From positions 7,803 to 71,802 of the forward strand of contig CAZXEN010000007.1 in the NCBI GenBank assembly GCA_964639765.1: a stretch of DNA of 64,000 nucleotides. The letters are read 5' to 3'. A program made the position numbers and the translations under genes. Source of the DNA: Scybalousia_A sp964639765 (GTDB taxonomy: Bacteria > Bacteroidota > Bacteroidia > Bacteroidales > P3). Positions 34,737 to 43,101 of the stretch are shown here, piece by piece (position 1 is the first letter of the stretch; each line of letters opens with the position of its first letter). The notes beneath the pieces were generated by a model, which searched no databases, was not told where the DNA came from, and saw only the letters and a list, made by a program, of their open reading frames with translations.

Positions 34737-36350
34737 ATGAATAAATTACTTTTATTAGGTGATGAGGCTATTGCACAAGCTGCCATTGATGCAGGTTTGT
34801 CAGGAGTTTTTGCCTATCCGGGCACACCTTCTACAGAAATAACAGAATATATACAAGATTCAAAACAAGCAAGAGAATTGGGAATAAGAAGCAATTGGGC
34901 TGCAAACGAAAAAACTGCTATGGAAGCCGCTATAGGTATGTCATACGCAGGAAAACGTGCAATGTTTTGCTGTAAGCATGTTGGTATGAACGTTGCTGCT
35001 GACCCGTTTATGAATTCTGCTATTACAGGAGCAAATGGAGGTCTTATCTATATTGCAGCAGATGACCCTTCCATGCACTCTTCTCAAGATGAACAGGATT
35101 CACGTCAGTATGCAGACTTTGCTATGATTCCTTGTTTGGAACCATCAAATCAACAAGAAGCATACAATATGGTACATTATGGTTTTGAATTGTCAGAAAG
35201 ATACCATATTCCTGTTATGATTAGGGTAACAACACGTTTGGCTCACTCTCGTGCAGCAGTGGAAAGAAAAGATGTTGTCAGAAAACAGAACAATCTTACT
35301 CTTCCTGAGGACAAGCGTCAATATATATTGTTGCCTGTTAATGCAAAACGTCATTACAAGAACCTTATAAAGAAACAAGAAGACTTCCTAAAAGAAAGTG
35401 AAACAACACAGTTCAACCACTTATACGAAGGGAAAGACAAAAAACTTGGTATAGTTGCTTGCGGTTTGGCTTATAATTATCTGATGGAAAACTTCAAAGA
35501 CAGAGAATGTCCTTATTCTGTTTTGAAAGTTTCTCAGTATCCTATGCCAGAAGGTTTGTTGAAAAAGCTATATAACGAAAGTGAAGAACTTCTTGTTGTG
35601 GAAGAAGGACAACCTATTTATGAAAGACTTATAAAAGGGTTGTTGCATATTTCAAAACCAATACACGGAAGACTTGACGGAACAATTCAAAGAGACGGAG
35701 AACTTTCTCCTAACTCTGTCGGCAAAGCTTTGGGTCTTGAAGTTCCAGAAGGATTTGAAATACCTTCATTGGTAGCTCCTCGTCCTCCAAAACTTTGTGA
35801 TGGATGTCCTCACAGAGATTCTTATCTTGCTCTTAATGAAGCTATGAAAGATTTTGGTGACAGCAGGGTATTTTCTGATATAGGTTGCTATACTTTAGGA
35901 GCTTTGCCTCCGTTCAATGCTATCTATACAACAGTTGATATGGGAGCTTCTATAACTATGGCAAAGGGAGCTCAGGAAGCAGACCTTAGACCAACGGTTG
36001 CTGTAATAGGAGACTCAACATTTACCCACAGTGGTATGACAGGTCTTTTGGATTGTTGCAATGACAATATTCCTGTTACCGTTATAATATTGGACAATGA
36101 TATTACTGCAATGACAGGTGCTCAAAAATCTTCTGCAACAGGCAAGATAGAAAGCATTTGTATTGGTCTTGGCGTTGAGAAAGAACATATAAGAGTCATC
36201 AATCCTTTAGCAAAGAACCATGAAGAAAATGTTAAAGTGATGAAAGAAGAGATAGCTTATAAAGGTGTCAGCGTTATTATCCCAAGAAGAGACTGTATAG
36301 TCTGGGGACAAAAGAAACGCAGATTACAGAAAAAAGCCGAAGGTAAATAA
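34737..36350 (+). CDS. iorA: Indolepyruvate:ferredoxin oxidoreductase alpha subunit
   Basis: A 537-aa thiamine-pyrophosphate enzyme. The N-terminal pyrimidine-binding domain has GVFAYPGTPSTEITEYIQ and NEKTAMEAAIG. The C-terminal TPP/Mg domain has LCDGCPHRDSYLAL, SDIGCYTLGALPPF, IGDSTFTHSGMTGLLD and DNDITAMTG. It oxidises aryl pyruvates (from Trp, Phe and Tyr) to aryl-acetyl-CoA. The C-terminus ends soon after VSVIIPRRDC, so the two-cluster ferredoxin domain of archaeal IorA is missing. No iorB (beta subunit) gene adjoins; it must be elsewhere if the complex is active. Confidence 0.92.
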   Translation: MNKLLLLGDEAIAQAAIDAGLSGVFAYPGTPSTEITEYIQDSKQARELGIRSNWAANEKTAMEAAIGMSYAGKRAMFCCKHVGMNVAADPFMNSAITGANGGLIYIAADDPSMHSSQDEQDSRQYADFAMIPCLEPSNQQEAYNMVHYGFELSERYHIPVMIRVTTRLAHSRAAVERKDVVRKQNNLTLPEDKRQYILLPVNAKRHYKNLIKKQEDFLKESETTQFNHLYEGKDKKLGIVACGLAYNYLMENFKDRECPYSVLKVSQYPMPEGLLKKLYNESEELLVVEEGQPIYERLIKGLLHISKPIHGRLDGTIQRDGELSPNSVGKALGLEVPEGFEIPSLVAPRPPKLCDGCPHRDSYLALNEAMKDFGDSRVFSDIGCYTLGALPPFNAIYTTVDMGASITMAKGAQEADLRPTVAVIGDSTFTHSGMTGLLDCCNDNIPVTVIILDNDITAMTGAQKSSATGKIESICIGLGVEKEHIRVINPLAKNHEENVKVMKEEIAYKGVSVIIPRRDCIVWGQKKRRLQKKAEGK

Positions 36351-36375
36351 CCAAGATTAAAATATTTTTGATGAG

Positions 36376-36414
36376 AAAAGGACAAGGTGATGTTTTTGCC
36401 TCGTCCTTTTTTTA
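36376..36414 (+). terminator. Terminator of iorA
   Basis: AAAAGGACAAGG pairs with CCTCGTCCTTTT (one mismatch), followed by a T-run, 26 bases after the stop. Confidence 0.8.
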
Positions 36415-36520
36415 TTAGACCATATGGTGTTGAAAGCTTGATTTATGTTTTGTAACGGCAGAAAAACAGACATCATTTGCTTGACCCACGATGAGGTGAC
36501 AAAAGAAATAACATAAAAAA

Positions 36521-36554
36521 TTTGACTTGACAACAATAATTTTTATTACTTTTG
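36521..36554 (+). promoter_or_regulatory. Promoter of the polyprenyl synthetase-prfB operon
   Basis: TTTG (36521-36524) and TACTTTTG (36547-36554), spacing 22, one base longer than usual. The ATG of the first gene follows 22 bases after the -7 box. Confidence 0.7.
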
Positions 36555-36576
36555 CAGACAAAATAACAGGACAGTC

Positions 36577-37551
36577 ATGTATAGTTTAAAAGAATTACAA
36601 AACAAGGTTATAGATATAATAGATGACAAGAGATTTGAAAAAAGCCCATTGAGTTTATATGAACCAATAGACTATGCCATGCATCAGGGAGGCAAAAGAA
36701 TAAGACCTTTGTTGGTGTTGTTGGCAACAAATATGTTTACAGACGACATAGAAGAAGCAAAATACCCCGCTCTTGCAGTGGAGTTGTTGCATAACTTTAC
36801 CTTGGTTCATGATGATATTATGGATGCTTCACCTCTTCGTAGAGGTAAGCCTACTGTTTATCAGAAATATGGTACAAACAAAGCTATACTTGCAGGAGAT
36901 GTTATTTATGCTATGGTATATGAGCAGATAATGAACTGTTCCAAAGAGAAAATACCTCAATTAGTCAAGACACTTACTTCTGTATTGATAGAAGTTTGTG
37001 AAGGACAGGCCTACGATATTGAATTTGAAACAAGAAATGATGTAAGTATCAAGGAATATCTTACAATGATAAGCCTAAAGACAGGAATATTGCTTGCAGG
37101 GTCATTGAAACTTGGAGCAATAGTTGCCGATACATCAAAGGAAAATATGAACCTTTTGTCAGAGGCAGGCTTATATATAGGTATAGCCTTTCAGTTGCAA
37201 GACGATGTTTTGGACTGTTGGAGCGATTTGCAGTCTTTTGGCAAAGTATCCGGCACAGACATAGCAGACAATAAAAAAACCATACTTTATTTAACAGCTT
37301 TGGCAAAAGCAGACCCAGAAGACCGACAGCGTTTAATGGAGTTATACACAGAGAAAAATACAGATGTTCAAAAGAAAATACTTGCTGTAAAGAATATATT
37401 TGAGAAATACGAGGTAAGAAAAGACGTGGAGGCTTTGGTAAAACAATATTCAGACAAAGCCATAGAATGTGTTGAAAAAATAGATGTAGCGCAAGCAAGA
37501 AAACAAAACCTTATAGAACTTGTCAATACCCTTTTAAACAGAAACAAATAA
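36577..37551 (+). CDS. Trans-polyprenyl diphosphate synthase (IspB/octaprenyl type)
   Basis: A 324-aa isoprenyl synthase with GGKRIRPLLVLL near the N-terminus, the first Asp-rich motif DDIMD (79-83) followed by RRGKPTVYQKYG, and the second DDVLD (209-213). It elongates prenyl diphosphates. The small residues before the first Asp motif permit a long chain, so it probably makes the menaquinone side chain, in keeping with menG at 44256. Product length is inferred. It starts an operon with gaps of 13 bases or less, running to prfB. Confidence 0.9.
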   Translation: MYSLKELQNKVIDIIDDKRFEKSPLSLYEPIDYAMHQGGKRIRPLLVLLATNMFTDDIEEAKYPALAVELLHNFTLVHDDIMDASPLRRGKPTVYQKYGTNKAILAGDVIYAMVYEQIMNCSKEKIPQLVKTLTSVLIEVCEGQAYDIEFETRNDVSIKEYLTMISLKTGILLAGSLKLGAIVADTSKENMNLLSEAGLYIGIAFQLQDDVLDCWSDLQSFGKVSGTDIADNKKTILYLTALAKADPEDRQRLMELYTEKNTDVQKKILAVKNIFEKYEVRKDVEALVKQYSDKAIECVEKIDVAQARKQNLIELVNTLLNRNK

Positions 37552-37552
37552 T

Positions 37553-38425
37553 ATGACAGACGACAAACTTAAAGCATCGGAACTTACTCTTGCTTCAGAC
37601 GGAAGCCTTTATCATATACGGCTTTTTCCTGAAGAGTTGGCAGACAATGTTATTCTGGTAGGAGATCCTGCACGTGTAGAAAATGTAAGCAGTTTCTTTT
37701 CTACTGTGGAAGTAAAGAAGAGCAACAGAGAGATAACTGCACATACAGGATTGTACAAAGGCAAGAGAGTTACCGCTATTTCCACAGGTATGGGCGTTGA
37801 TAATATAGATATAGTCCTTACTGAATTGGACGCCTGCAAGAACATAAATCTTGAAACACGGCAAGTAAAACAAGAGAAAACCTCTCTTAATCTTATACGC
37901 CTTGGGACCACAGGGGCTCTGCAAAAAGACATGGATATAAACACCTATGTTTGCAGTGAATATGTTGTAGGCATAGATGGAATGATGTGGTTCTATGATT
38001 TGGAACACGATGTTGTGGAAGAAGATTTACAATATTCTTTTATCAACTTTATGGATTGGAATGCCTTGCTGCCTGTTCCTTATGGAGCAAAAGCATCACA
38101 AGAACTGTTGGACAGGCTTGCTTTTGACATAAGAAAAGGAATAACCATAACTGCTCCAGGTTTCTATGGACCACAAGGCAGGCAACTTCGCTTGTCACTT
38201 AGAGACAATACTATCAATGCCCGTCTGCCTTTGTTTTCTTATAAAAACGTTCCCACAACCAACTATGAGATGGAAACTTCTGCTCTCTATTGTTTAGGCA
38301 AGAGTCTTGGACATAAAGTCTTGACGATATGCAATGTTGTTGCCAACCGAGAACAAGGCTCTTTTGCCAAAGACTATCACCAGTCAATGAATACTCTTAT
38401 AGAAACCGTCCTACAAAGATTGTAA
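37553..38425 (+). CDS. Nucleoside phosphorylase (uridine phosphorylase-like)
   Basis: A 290-aa protein of the PNP/UDP phosphorylase superfamily: VGDPARVENVS (phosphate binding), ISTGMGVDNIDIVLTEL, LIRLGTTGALQKD, and the C-terminal NYEMETSALYCLG with the ribose-binding MET. It cleaves a nucleoside with phosphate. Its length is somewhat above the 250 aa usual for Udp, and the base specificity cannot be told from sequence alone. One base separates it from the preceding gene. Confidence 0.85.
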   Translation: MTDDKLKASELTLASDGSLYHIRLFPEELADNVILVGDPARVENVSSFFSTVEVKKSNREITAHTGLYKGKRVTAISTGMGVDNIDIVLTELDACKNINLETRQVKQEKTSLNLIRLGTTGALQKDMDINTYVCSEYVVGIDGMMWFYDLEHDVVEEDLQYSFINFMDWNALLPVPYGAKASQELLDRLAFDIRKGITITAPGFYGPQGRQLRLSLRDNTINARLPLFSYKNVPTTNYEMETSALYCLGKSLGHKVLTICNVVANREQGSFAKDYHQSMNTLIETVLQRL

Positions 38426-38426
38426 T

Positions 38427-38738
38427 ATGAAGATAAAAAACATCATATCTCTTTTGCTTCTTCTTTTCTTGTTCTCTTGCTCAGAAAACAAGGATAAAAC
38501 CCTCCCAAAAGTCAGCATACCGCCAGAAACGATGATAAACATTCTCACCGATATATCAAAGGCAGAACGTATGACTATGGATAATAACCTCAACAAAGCA
38601 GAGAGACAACAACTGTTGCAGTCCTATAAGTCAAGCATACTAAAACATTATGGAGTCTCACGGGAAGATTATGACAAAGACCTGCAAACCTATCTGGACA
38701 ATCCACACCTTATGCAGACAATAACAAAACAGCTATGA
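38427..38738 (+). CDS. DUF4296 lipoprotein
   Basis: A 103-aa protein with a lipoprotein signal: a Leu/Phe-rich core and Cys18 in FLFSC. The mature part has IPPETMINILTDISKAE and YGVSREDYDKDLQTYL, the typical DUF4296 pattern of Bacteroidetes (substrates and role unknown). It overlaps the tsaC-like gene by 4 bases. Confidence 0.85.
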   Translation: MKIKNIISLLLLLFLFSCSENKDKTLPKVSIPPETMINILTDISKAERMTMDNNLNKAERQQLLQSYKSSILKHYGVSREDYDKDLQTYLDNPHLMQTITKQL

Positions 38739-39283
38739 CTAAAGAAGCAGAAATACTCAAATCAGGCAAACTTTTAATCTACCCCACCGACACCATCTGG
38801 GGCATAGGCTGCGATGCCAGAAACGTCTCCGCCATAGAAAGGATAAAAGCGATAAAAGGCAGGGACAAAGACAAAAGCTTTATCGTCCTTGTCAAGGATA
38901 TGCAGATGCTTCTGGAATATGTGGAGAACATACCCCCACAGACAATGCACATTCTGGAAGAACGCCAAGGACTTCCCACCACCATACTCTATCACAATGT
39001 AAGGCATCTTCCCCTAAGACATCTTTCGTCCAATGAATACTTGGGTATCCGTATAGCAGAGACATTTTTTATGCAACATCTCTTTGACCTCTTCCCCTAT
39101 CCCGTTGTCAGTTCTTCTGCCAATTTCTCAGGCAAAGCCTCTCCCAAAAACTTTATGGAGATAGACAAAGACTTTCTTGCCAAAGCAGACTATGTCAGCA
39201 CCTATCACAGGGAAGACCTCACCAAAGCTCTACCCTCTTCAATCTTTAGAATAAAAAATAATCAAATAGAACAAATAAGATAA
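38735..39283 (+). CDS. tsaC: Threonylcarbamoyl-AMP synthase (YrdC/Sua5 family)
   Basis: A 182-aa YrdC-domain protein: LLIYPTDTIWGIGCDARN, IKAIKGRDKDKSFIVLV (the KxR...K(S)xxxL motif) and PVVSSSANFSGKASP. It makes threonylcarbamoyl-adenylate, the donor for t6A37 in ANN-decoding tRNAs. The length fits the single-domain TsaC form without the Sua5 extension. ATG overlaps the preceding stop by 4 bases. Confidence 0.93.
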   Translation: MTKEAEILKSGKLLIYPTDTIWGIGCDARNVSAIERIKAIKGRDKDKSFIVLVKDMQMLLEYVENIPPQTMHILEERQGLPTTILYHNVRHLPLRHLSSNEYLGIRIAETFFMQHLFDLFPYPVVSSSANFSGKASPKNFMEIDKDFLAKADYVSTYHREDLTKALPSSIFRIKNNQIEQIR

Positions 39284-39294
39284 TACTTTGAATT

Positions 39295-39867
39295 ATGAAA
39301 AATATTGCTTTGTTTGCATCTGGAAACGGAACGAATGTTCAGCAGATTACAGAATATTTTGAAGGTAAAAAGGATATAAATGTTTCTTGTGTAATTGTCA
39401 ACAGAAAAAATATCTATGTGATACAAAGGGCGAAGAATCTGGGACTGGACTGTTTTTATTTCAGCAGGAAAGATTTCTACAATTCCGACCATGTTGTCAA
39501 TCTTTTAAAAGAAAGAAGGATAGATTTTATTGTTCTTGCAGGATTTTTGTGGCTTGTTCCGGAAAATATACTGTCTGCATACAACAACAAGATAATAAAT
39601 ATCCACCCTGCCTTGTTGCCAAAATATGGCGGCAAAGGAATGTATGGACACAATGTGCATGAAGCGGTGATAAAAGCAAAAGAAAAAGAAAGCGGCATAA
39701 CAGTACATTATGTTAATGAGAGATACGACAGTGGAGATATAATATTTCAGGCAAAATGTTCTGTCACACAGCAAGACGATGCAGACTCTCTGGCAGAGAA
39801 AATACATCTGTTGGAAAAAGAACATTTTCCTAAGGTTATAGAAAAGGTAATAAACAATACATTATAA
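39295..39867 (+). CDS. purN: Phosphoribosylglycinamide formyltransferase
   Basis: A 190-aa folate-dependent GAR transformylase: IALFASGNGTNVQQI at the N-terminus, LAGFLWLVPENIL, INIHPALLPKYGGKGMYG with the catalytic Asn/His region, and GITVHYVNERYDSGDIIFQ with the catalytic Asp. Third step of purine synthesis. It lies 11 bases after tsaC and 12 before prfB. Confidence 0.95.
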   Translation: MKNIALFASGNGTNVQQITEYFEGKKDINVSCVIVNRKNIYVIQRAKNLGLDCFYFSRKDFYNSDHVVNLLKERRIDFIVLAGFLWLVPENILSAYNNKIINIHPALLPKYGGKGMYGHNVHEAVIKAKEKESGITVHYVNERYDSGDIIFQAKCSVTQQDDADSLAEKIHLLEKEHFPKVIEKVINNTL

Positions 39868-39879
39868 CAACAAAAAACT

Positions 39880-40966
39880 ATGACAATAGAAGAAACTATC
39901 AAAGATTTTGACCTTAGAGTGCAAGATCTATGGAGGTGTCTTTGACATCGCAAAGAAAGAAAAAGAGATAGCAGAGAAACAAGTTATCACAGAGCAGGCA
40001 GATTTTTGGTCTGACAGCAAGAAAGCAGAAAGTTTGTTGAAAGACTTGGCTGGAATCAAAGACATTGTAGCTGCTTACAAACAAGTAAAGGAATCTTTTG
40101 ATGATTTGGTTGTTTTGAAAGAATTTTTTGATGCTGGCGAAGCAGAGGAAAAAGAACTAAACGACCAGATTTCTCTTACACAAAAGCAAATAGAAGACCT
40201 GGAATTCAAGAAAATGCTTGGCAACGAGGAAGACAAACTTTCTTGTATGCTGACGATTAACTCAGGAGCAGGAGGAACTGAAAGCTGTGACTGGGTTTCC
40301 ATGCTGATGCGAATGTATGTCCGTTGGGCAGAAAGAAGTGGTTTCAAGGTAGAAGAAGTTGCTTCACAAGAGGGTGATGTTGCAGGACTAAAAAACGTTA
40401 CCTTGGAAATCACAGGACAATATTGTTACGGTTATCTTAAAGGAGAGAACGGAGTACATCGCCTTGTCAGACTTTCTCCTTTTGATGCAGCCAACAAAAG
40501 GCATACTTCTTTTGCCTCTGTCTATGTTTATCCCATAGTAGATGAAAATATTGAGATAAATATCAATCCTGCCGATATAGAATGGGACACTTTCCGTTCA
40601 GGAGGTCCCGGAGGTCAGAACGTAAATAAAGTAGAAACTGCTGTACGGTTACACTATAAGCCAGAAAACATAATCATAGAATGCCAGCAGACACGTTCCC
40701 AACTTCAAAACAGAGAAAAAGCAATGCAGATGCTTAGAAGCCAGCTTTATGAAATGGAACTAAGAAAAAAACAGGAGAAGATAGCGGAGATAGAAGCAGG
40801 GAAAAAGCGTGTGGAATGGGGTTCTCAAATACGTTCATACGTTCTTCATCCTTATCATATGGTAAAAGACCTTAGAACAAGTTTTGAAACTTCGGACACC
40901 AACGATGTTTTGGACGGAGGATTAGACGGTTTTATCAAATCATATCTAATGCAGTTCGGTGGATAA
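39880..40966 (+). CDS. prfB: Peptide chain release factor 2, with programmed +1 frameshift
   Basis: The first 21 codons (ATG 39880) run to an in-frame TGA at 39943-39945. Reading then slips by +1 and continues GAC ATC GCA to the stop at 40966, giving about 361 aa, the normal RF2 length. The joined sequence (...RCL-DIAKKEKEI) matches RF2. Downstream are the RF2 codon-recognition motif SPF (RLVRLSPFDAANKR) and GGQ in RSGGPGGQNVNKVE near residue 245. RF2 reads UGA and UAA stops; the frameshift is autoregulatory. Last gene of the operon starting at 36577. Confidence 0.96.
39932..39947 (+). other. RF2 programmed +1 frameshift signal
   Basis: The site is GGAGG-TGT-CTT-TGA-C: a Shine-Dalgarno-like GGAGG 3 bases before the slippery CTT, followed by the TGA stop and C, the weakest termination context. 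It matches the classical bacterial prfB site in order and spacing. Confidence 0.95.
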
Positions 40967-40994
40967 AAAATATAATACCGTAAAAATCTTTACA

Positions 40995-41030
40995 AAAACC
41001 AAAGAAACATTGTCTCTTTGGTTTTGTTCT
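40995..41030 (+). terminator. Terminator of the prfB operon
   Basis: AAAACCAAAGA pairs perfectly with TCTTTGGTTTT over a 9-base loop, 28 bases after the stop. The T-rich arm itself provides the U-tract. Confidence 0.7.
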
Positions 41031-41177
41031 GCTTTGTGAAAGAGGGTATATGAATATTGGTTTTTTATACTTGAGAGAGAAAAAAGACTTTTCTCTTTTG
41101 TCCTTGTTTGGTTGTTGTAAAACAGCACTGGGTGGAATATTTTCTGCCTTGTTTTCTCTGTTGTCAGATATTTTATT

Positions 41178-41185
41178 TACTTTTG
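41178..41185 (+). promoter_or_regulatory. Promoter -7 box for the TSCPD gene
   Basis: TACTTTTG followed by GCAG, 30 bases before the ATG at 41215. No clear -33 element. Confidence 0.5.
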
Positions 41186-41214
41186 CAGTTGAAAATAATA
41201 CCATTAAACAGATT

Positions 41215-41484
41215 ATGAACTATACACACAAGACATTCGGAACCTGTTCCCAATTTATAGATATAGAATTAGAGTATAACAAAATAAAGAAAGTTAATTT
41301 CATCGGTGGTTGTCACGGCAATACACAAGGAGTAAGTATTTTGGTGAAAGGTATGGATGTAAAGGAGGCTATCTCCCGTTTGAAAGGTATTCGTTGCAGA
41401 AACAAAGAGACTTCCTGCCCAGACCAGCTTGCATTGGGGTTGGAGAATGCTTTAAGACAGATGGAACAAAACAATAATAAATAA
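41215..41484 (+). CDS. TSCPD-domain protein (TIGR03905-like)
   Basis: An 89-aa protein with four cysteines or more in conserved places: FGTCSQ, GGCHGNTQG, IRCRNKETSCPDQLALGLE. The SCPDQLA segment is the TSCPD signature, also found at the C-terminus of B12-dependent ribonucleotide reductases. The stand-alone form has no known function. ATG 41215 was chosen over an in-frame extension because the promoter box lies between them. It starts an operon with a thioesterase and an RNA methyltransferase (gaps 5 and 8 bases). Confidence 0.85.
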   Translation: MNYTHKTFGTCSQFIDIELEYNKIKKVNFIGGCHGNTQGVSILVKGMDVKEAISRLKGIRCRNKETSCPDQLALGLENALRQMEQNNNK

Positions 41485-41489
41485 ACACT

Positions 41490-41879
41490 ATGGAAGAAAA
41501 TCAAATTCCTGCTGGAATAAAAGAAACACAATCTTATGTTGTAACAAGTGAAGACACTGCCATAAATCAAAAAAGTGGTGAGGTAAATGTCCTTGGGACT
41601 CCTCGTCTGTTAGCAATGATGGAGGAAGTATCCTACAAAAGTGTGGCAAAATACCTGCCAAAGGGGAATGTCAGCGTTGGTTTCCAAATGAATATCCAAC
41701 ATCTTAAACCGTCGTTTGTAGGGGAAACAATAATTGTAGAAAGTTCCTTGGAAAAGCAAGAAGACAGAAAACTTTTCTTTAGTCTTGTCTGCAGGAATGG
41801 GCAGGGAGAAGTTGTAGGGCAGGGAGAGTGTGTGAGAGTAATGGTGGATGAAACACGATTTGAAAACAGAAAAAAATAA
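41490..41879 (+). CDS. Hotdog-fold thioesterase, fluoroacetyl-CoA-thioesterase-like
   Basis: A 129-aa single hotdog domain. VLGTPRLLAMMEEVSYKSV carries the Thr and Glu positions used in FlK-type thioesterases, and IQHLKPSFVGETI supplies the His. Such small proteins hydrolyse acyl-CoAs; the natural substrate here is unknown, and real fluoroacetate resistance should not be assumed. Confidence 0.8.
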   Translation: MEENQIPAGIKETQSYVVTSEDTAINQKSGEVNVLGTPRLLAMMEEVSYKSVAKYLPKGNVSVGFQMNIQHLKPSFVGETIIVESSLEKQEDRKLFFSLVCRNGQGEVVGQGECVRVMVDETRFENRKK

Positions 41880-41887
41880 AACTTATA

Positions 41888-43048
41888 ATGGAAGAATTTA
41901 CAATGGTAGCCAAAACAATGTATGGACTGGAAGATGTTTTGGCAAAGGAAATAGAATCTCTTGGAGGCAAGAACATACAAAAACTAAGACGAGCCGTAAG
42001 TTTTACAGGCAATATGAGAACTCTTTACCGTATGAACTATGCTTTGCGTACAGCTCTTTGTATACTAAAACCCATTATGGATTTCACAGCAAACAATGAA
42101 AAAGAACTGTATGACAACATCTATAAGTTTGCATGGGAGAAGCTAATGAACCCGGATGGTACTCTTGTGATAGATTCTTCTGTTAGCAGCAAGGTTTTCA
42201 ATCATTCCCTGTATGTTTCACAAAAAACAAAAGATGCAATTTGTGACAGATTCAGAAAAATGTTTCTTCATCGTCCAAGTGTGGATAAAGAAAATCCGGA
42301 TATAAGGATAGATATTCATATTGGAGACAGACATGTTACTGTTTCCCTAAACTCCTCCGGCGAGAGTTTATTCAAGCGTGGTTACAGACTTGCCACAGGA
42401 GAGGCTCCTTTGAACGAAGTTACTGCAGCAGGACTTATACAGTTGAGCGGATGGGGAAAAGACTGCAACTTCTATGACCCTATGTGTGGAAGTGGAACGA
42501 TAGCCATTGAAGCTGCCATGTATGCAAACGATATTCCAGCGCAGTATTATAGAAAAGATTTTGCTTTTAAGAAATGGTCTGAGTTCAATTCTGTTGAATG
42601 GAAACTTGTAAAAGAGGAAGAAGACAGAAAAATCTCTGAATGTGAATATGATATCTGGGCAAGTGATGTTTCAGGAGAAGCAATAAGGATTGCAACAGAG
42701 AACATAACCAAGGCCCGTTTGCAGCATGATATACATCTTTTCAGGGCAGCAATGGAAGAAGGTCAAAAGCCTGAAGGAAAATGTTTAGTTATTATGAATC
42801 CTCCTTACGGAGAACGCTTGGAAGTAGATGATATCGTTGCTCTTTATGAAAGAATAGGAGACACATTCAAGCAAAAATACCAAGATTGTGAAGCTTATGT
42901 TCTTTCTTCTGATATCTTTGCACTGAAGAAAATAGGATTAAGACCTTCCCGTAAGATAGAAATCTATAACGGGAACCTAGAATGCAGACTATTTAAATTT
43001 GAAATGTATTCCGGCAGCAAGAAAGCAAAATACCAGACTCAGGAATAG
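41888..43048 (+). CDS. THUMP-domain class I RNA methyltransferase (RlmL N-domain type)
   Basis: A 386-aa protein. An N-terminal ferredoxin-like/THUMP region (to about residue 160) is followed by a Rossmann methyltransferase with FYDPMCGSGTIAIEAA (SAM binding) and the catalytic NPPYGERL. This is the architecture of the first half of E. coli RlmL, which makes m2G2445 in 23S rRNA. The second (RlmK) half is absent, as is common. RNA methylation is well supported by motifs; the exact site is inferred. Confidence 0.88.
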   Translation: MEEFTMVAKTMYGLEDVLAKEIESLGGKNIQKLRRAVSFTGNMRTLYRMNYALRTALCILKPIMDFTANNEKELYDNIYKFAWEKLMNPDGTLVIDSSVSSKVFNHSLYVSQKTKDAICDRFRKMFLHRPSVDKENPDIRIDIHIGDRHVTVSLNSSGESLFKRGYRLATGEAPLNEVTAAGLIQLSGWGKDCNFYDPMCGSGTIAIEAAMYANDIPAQYYRKDFAFKKWSEFNSVEWKLVKEEEDRKISECEYDIWASDVSGEAIRIATENITKARLQHDIHLFRAAMEEGQKPEGKCLVIMNPPYGERLEVDDIVALYERIGDTFKQKYQDCEAYVLSSDIFALKKIGLRPSRKIEIYNGNLECRLFKFEMYSGSKKAKYQTQE

Positions 43049-43101
43049 AAACAGACAGAATACAAGTCAGGGTAGAACGTCCAGCAGTTTGATAGGATTT
43101 T

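Noticed and set aside
39880..39945. In-frame TGA near the start of prfB, as if a pseudogene or sequencing error
   Set aside because: The context is the classical RF2 frameshift site, and both sides join into a normal RF2 sequence.
41050..41214. In-frame N-terminal extension of the TSCPD protein with a membrane-like stretch
   Set aside because: The promoter -7 box at 41178-41185 lies within it and the family start is at 41215.
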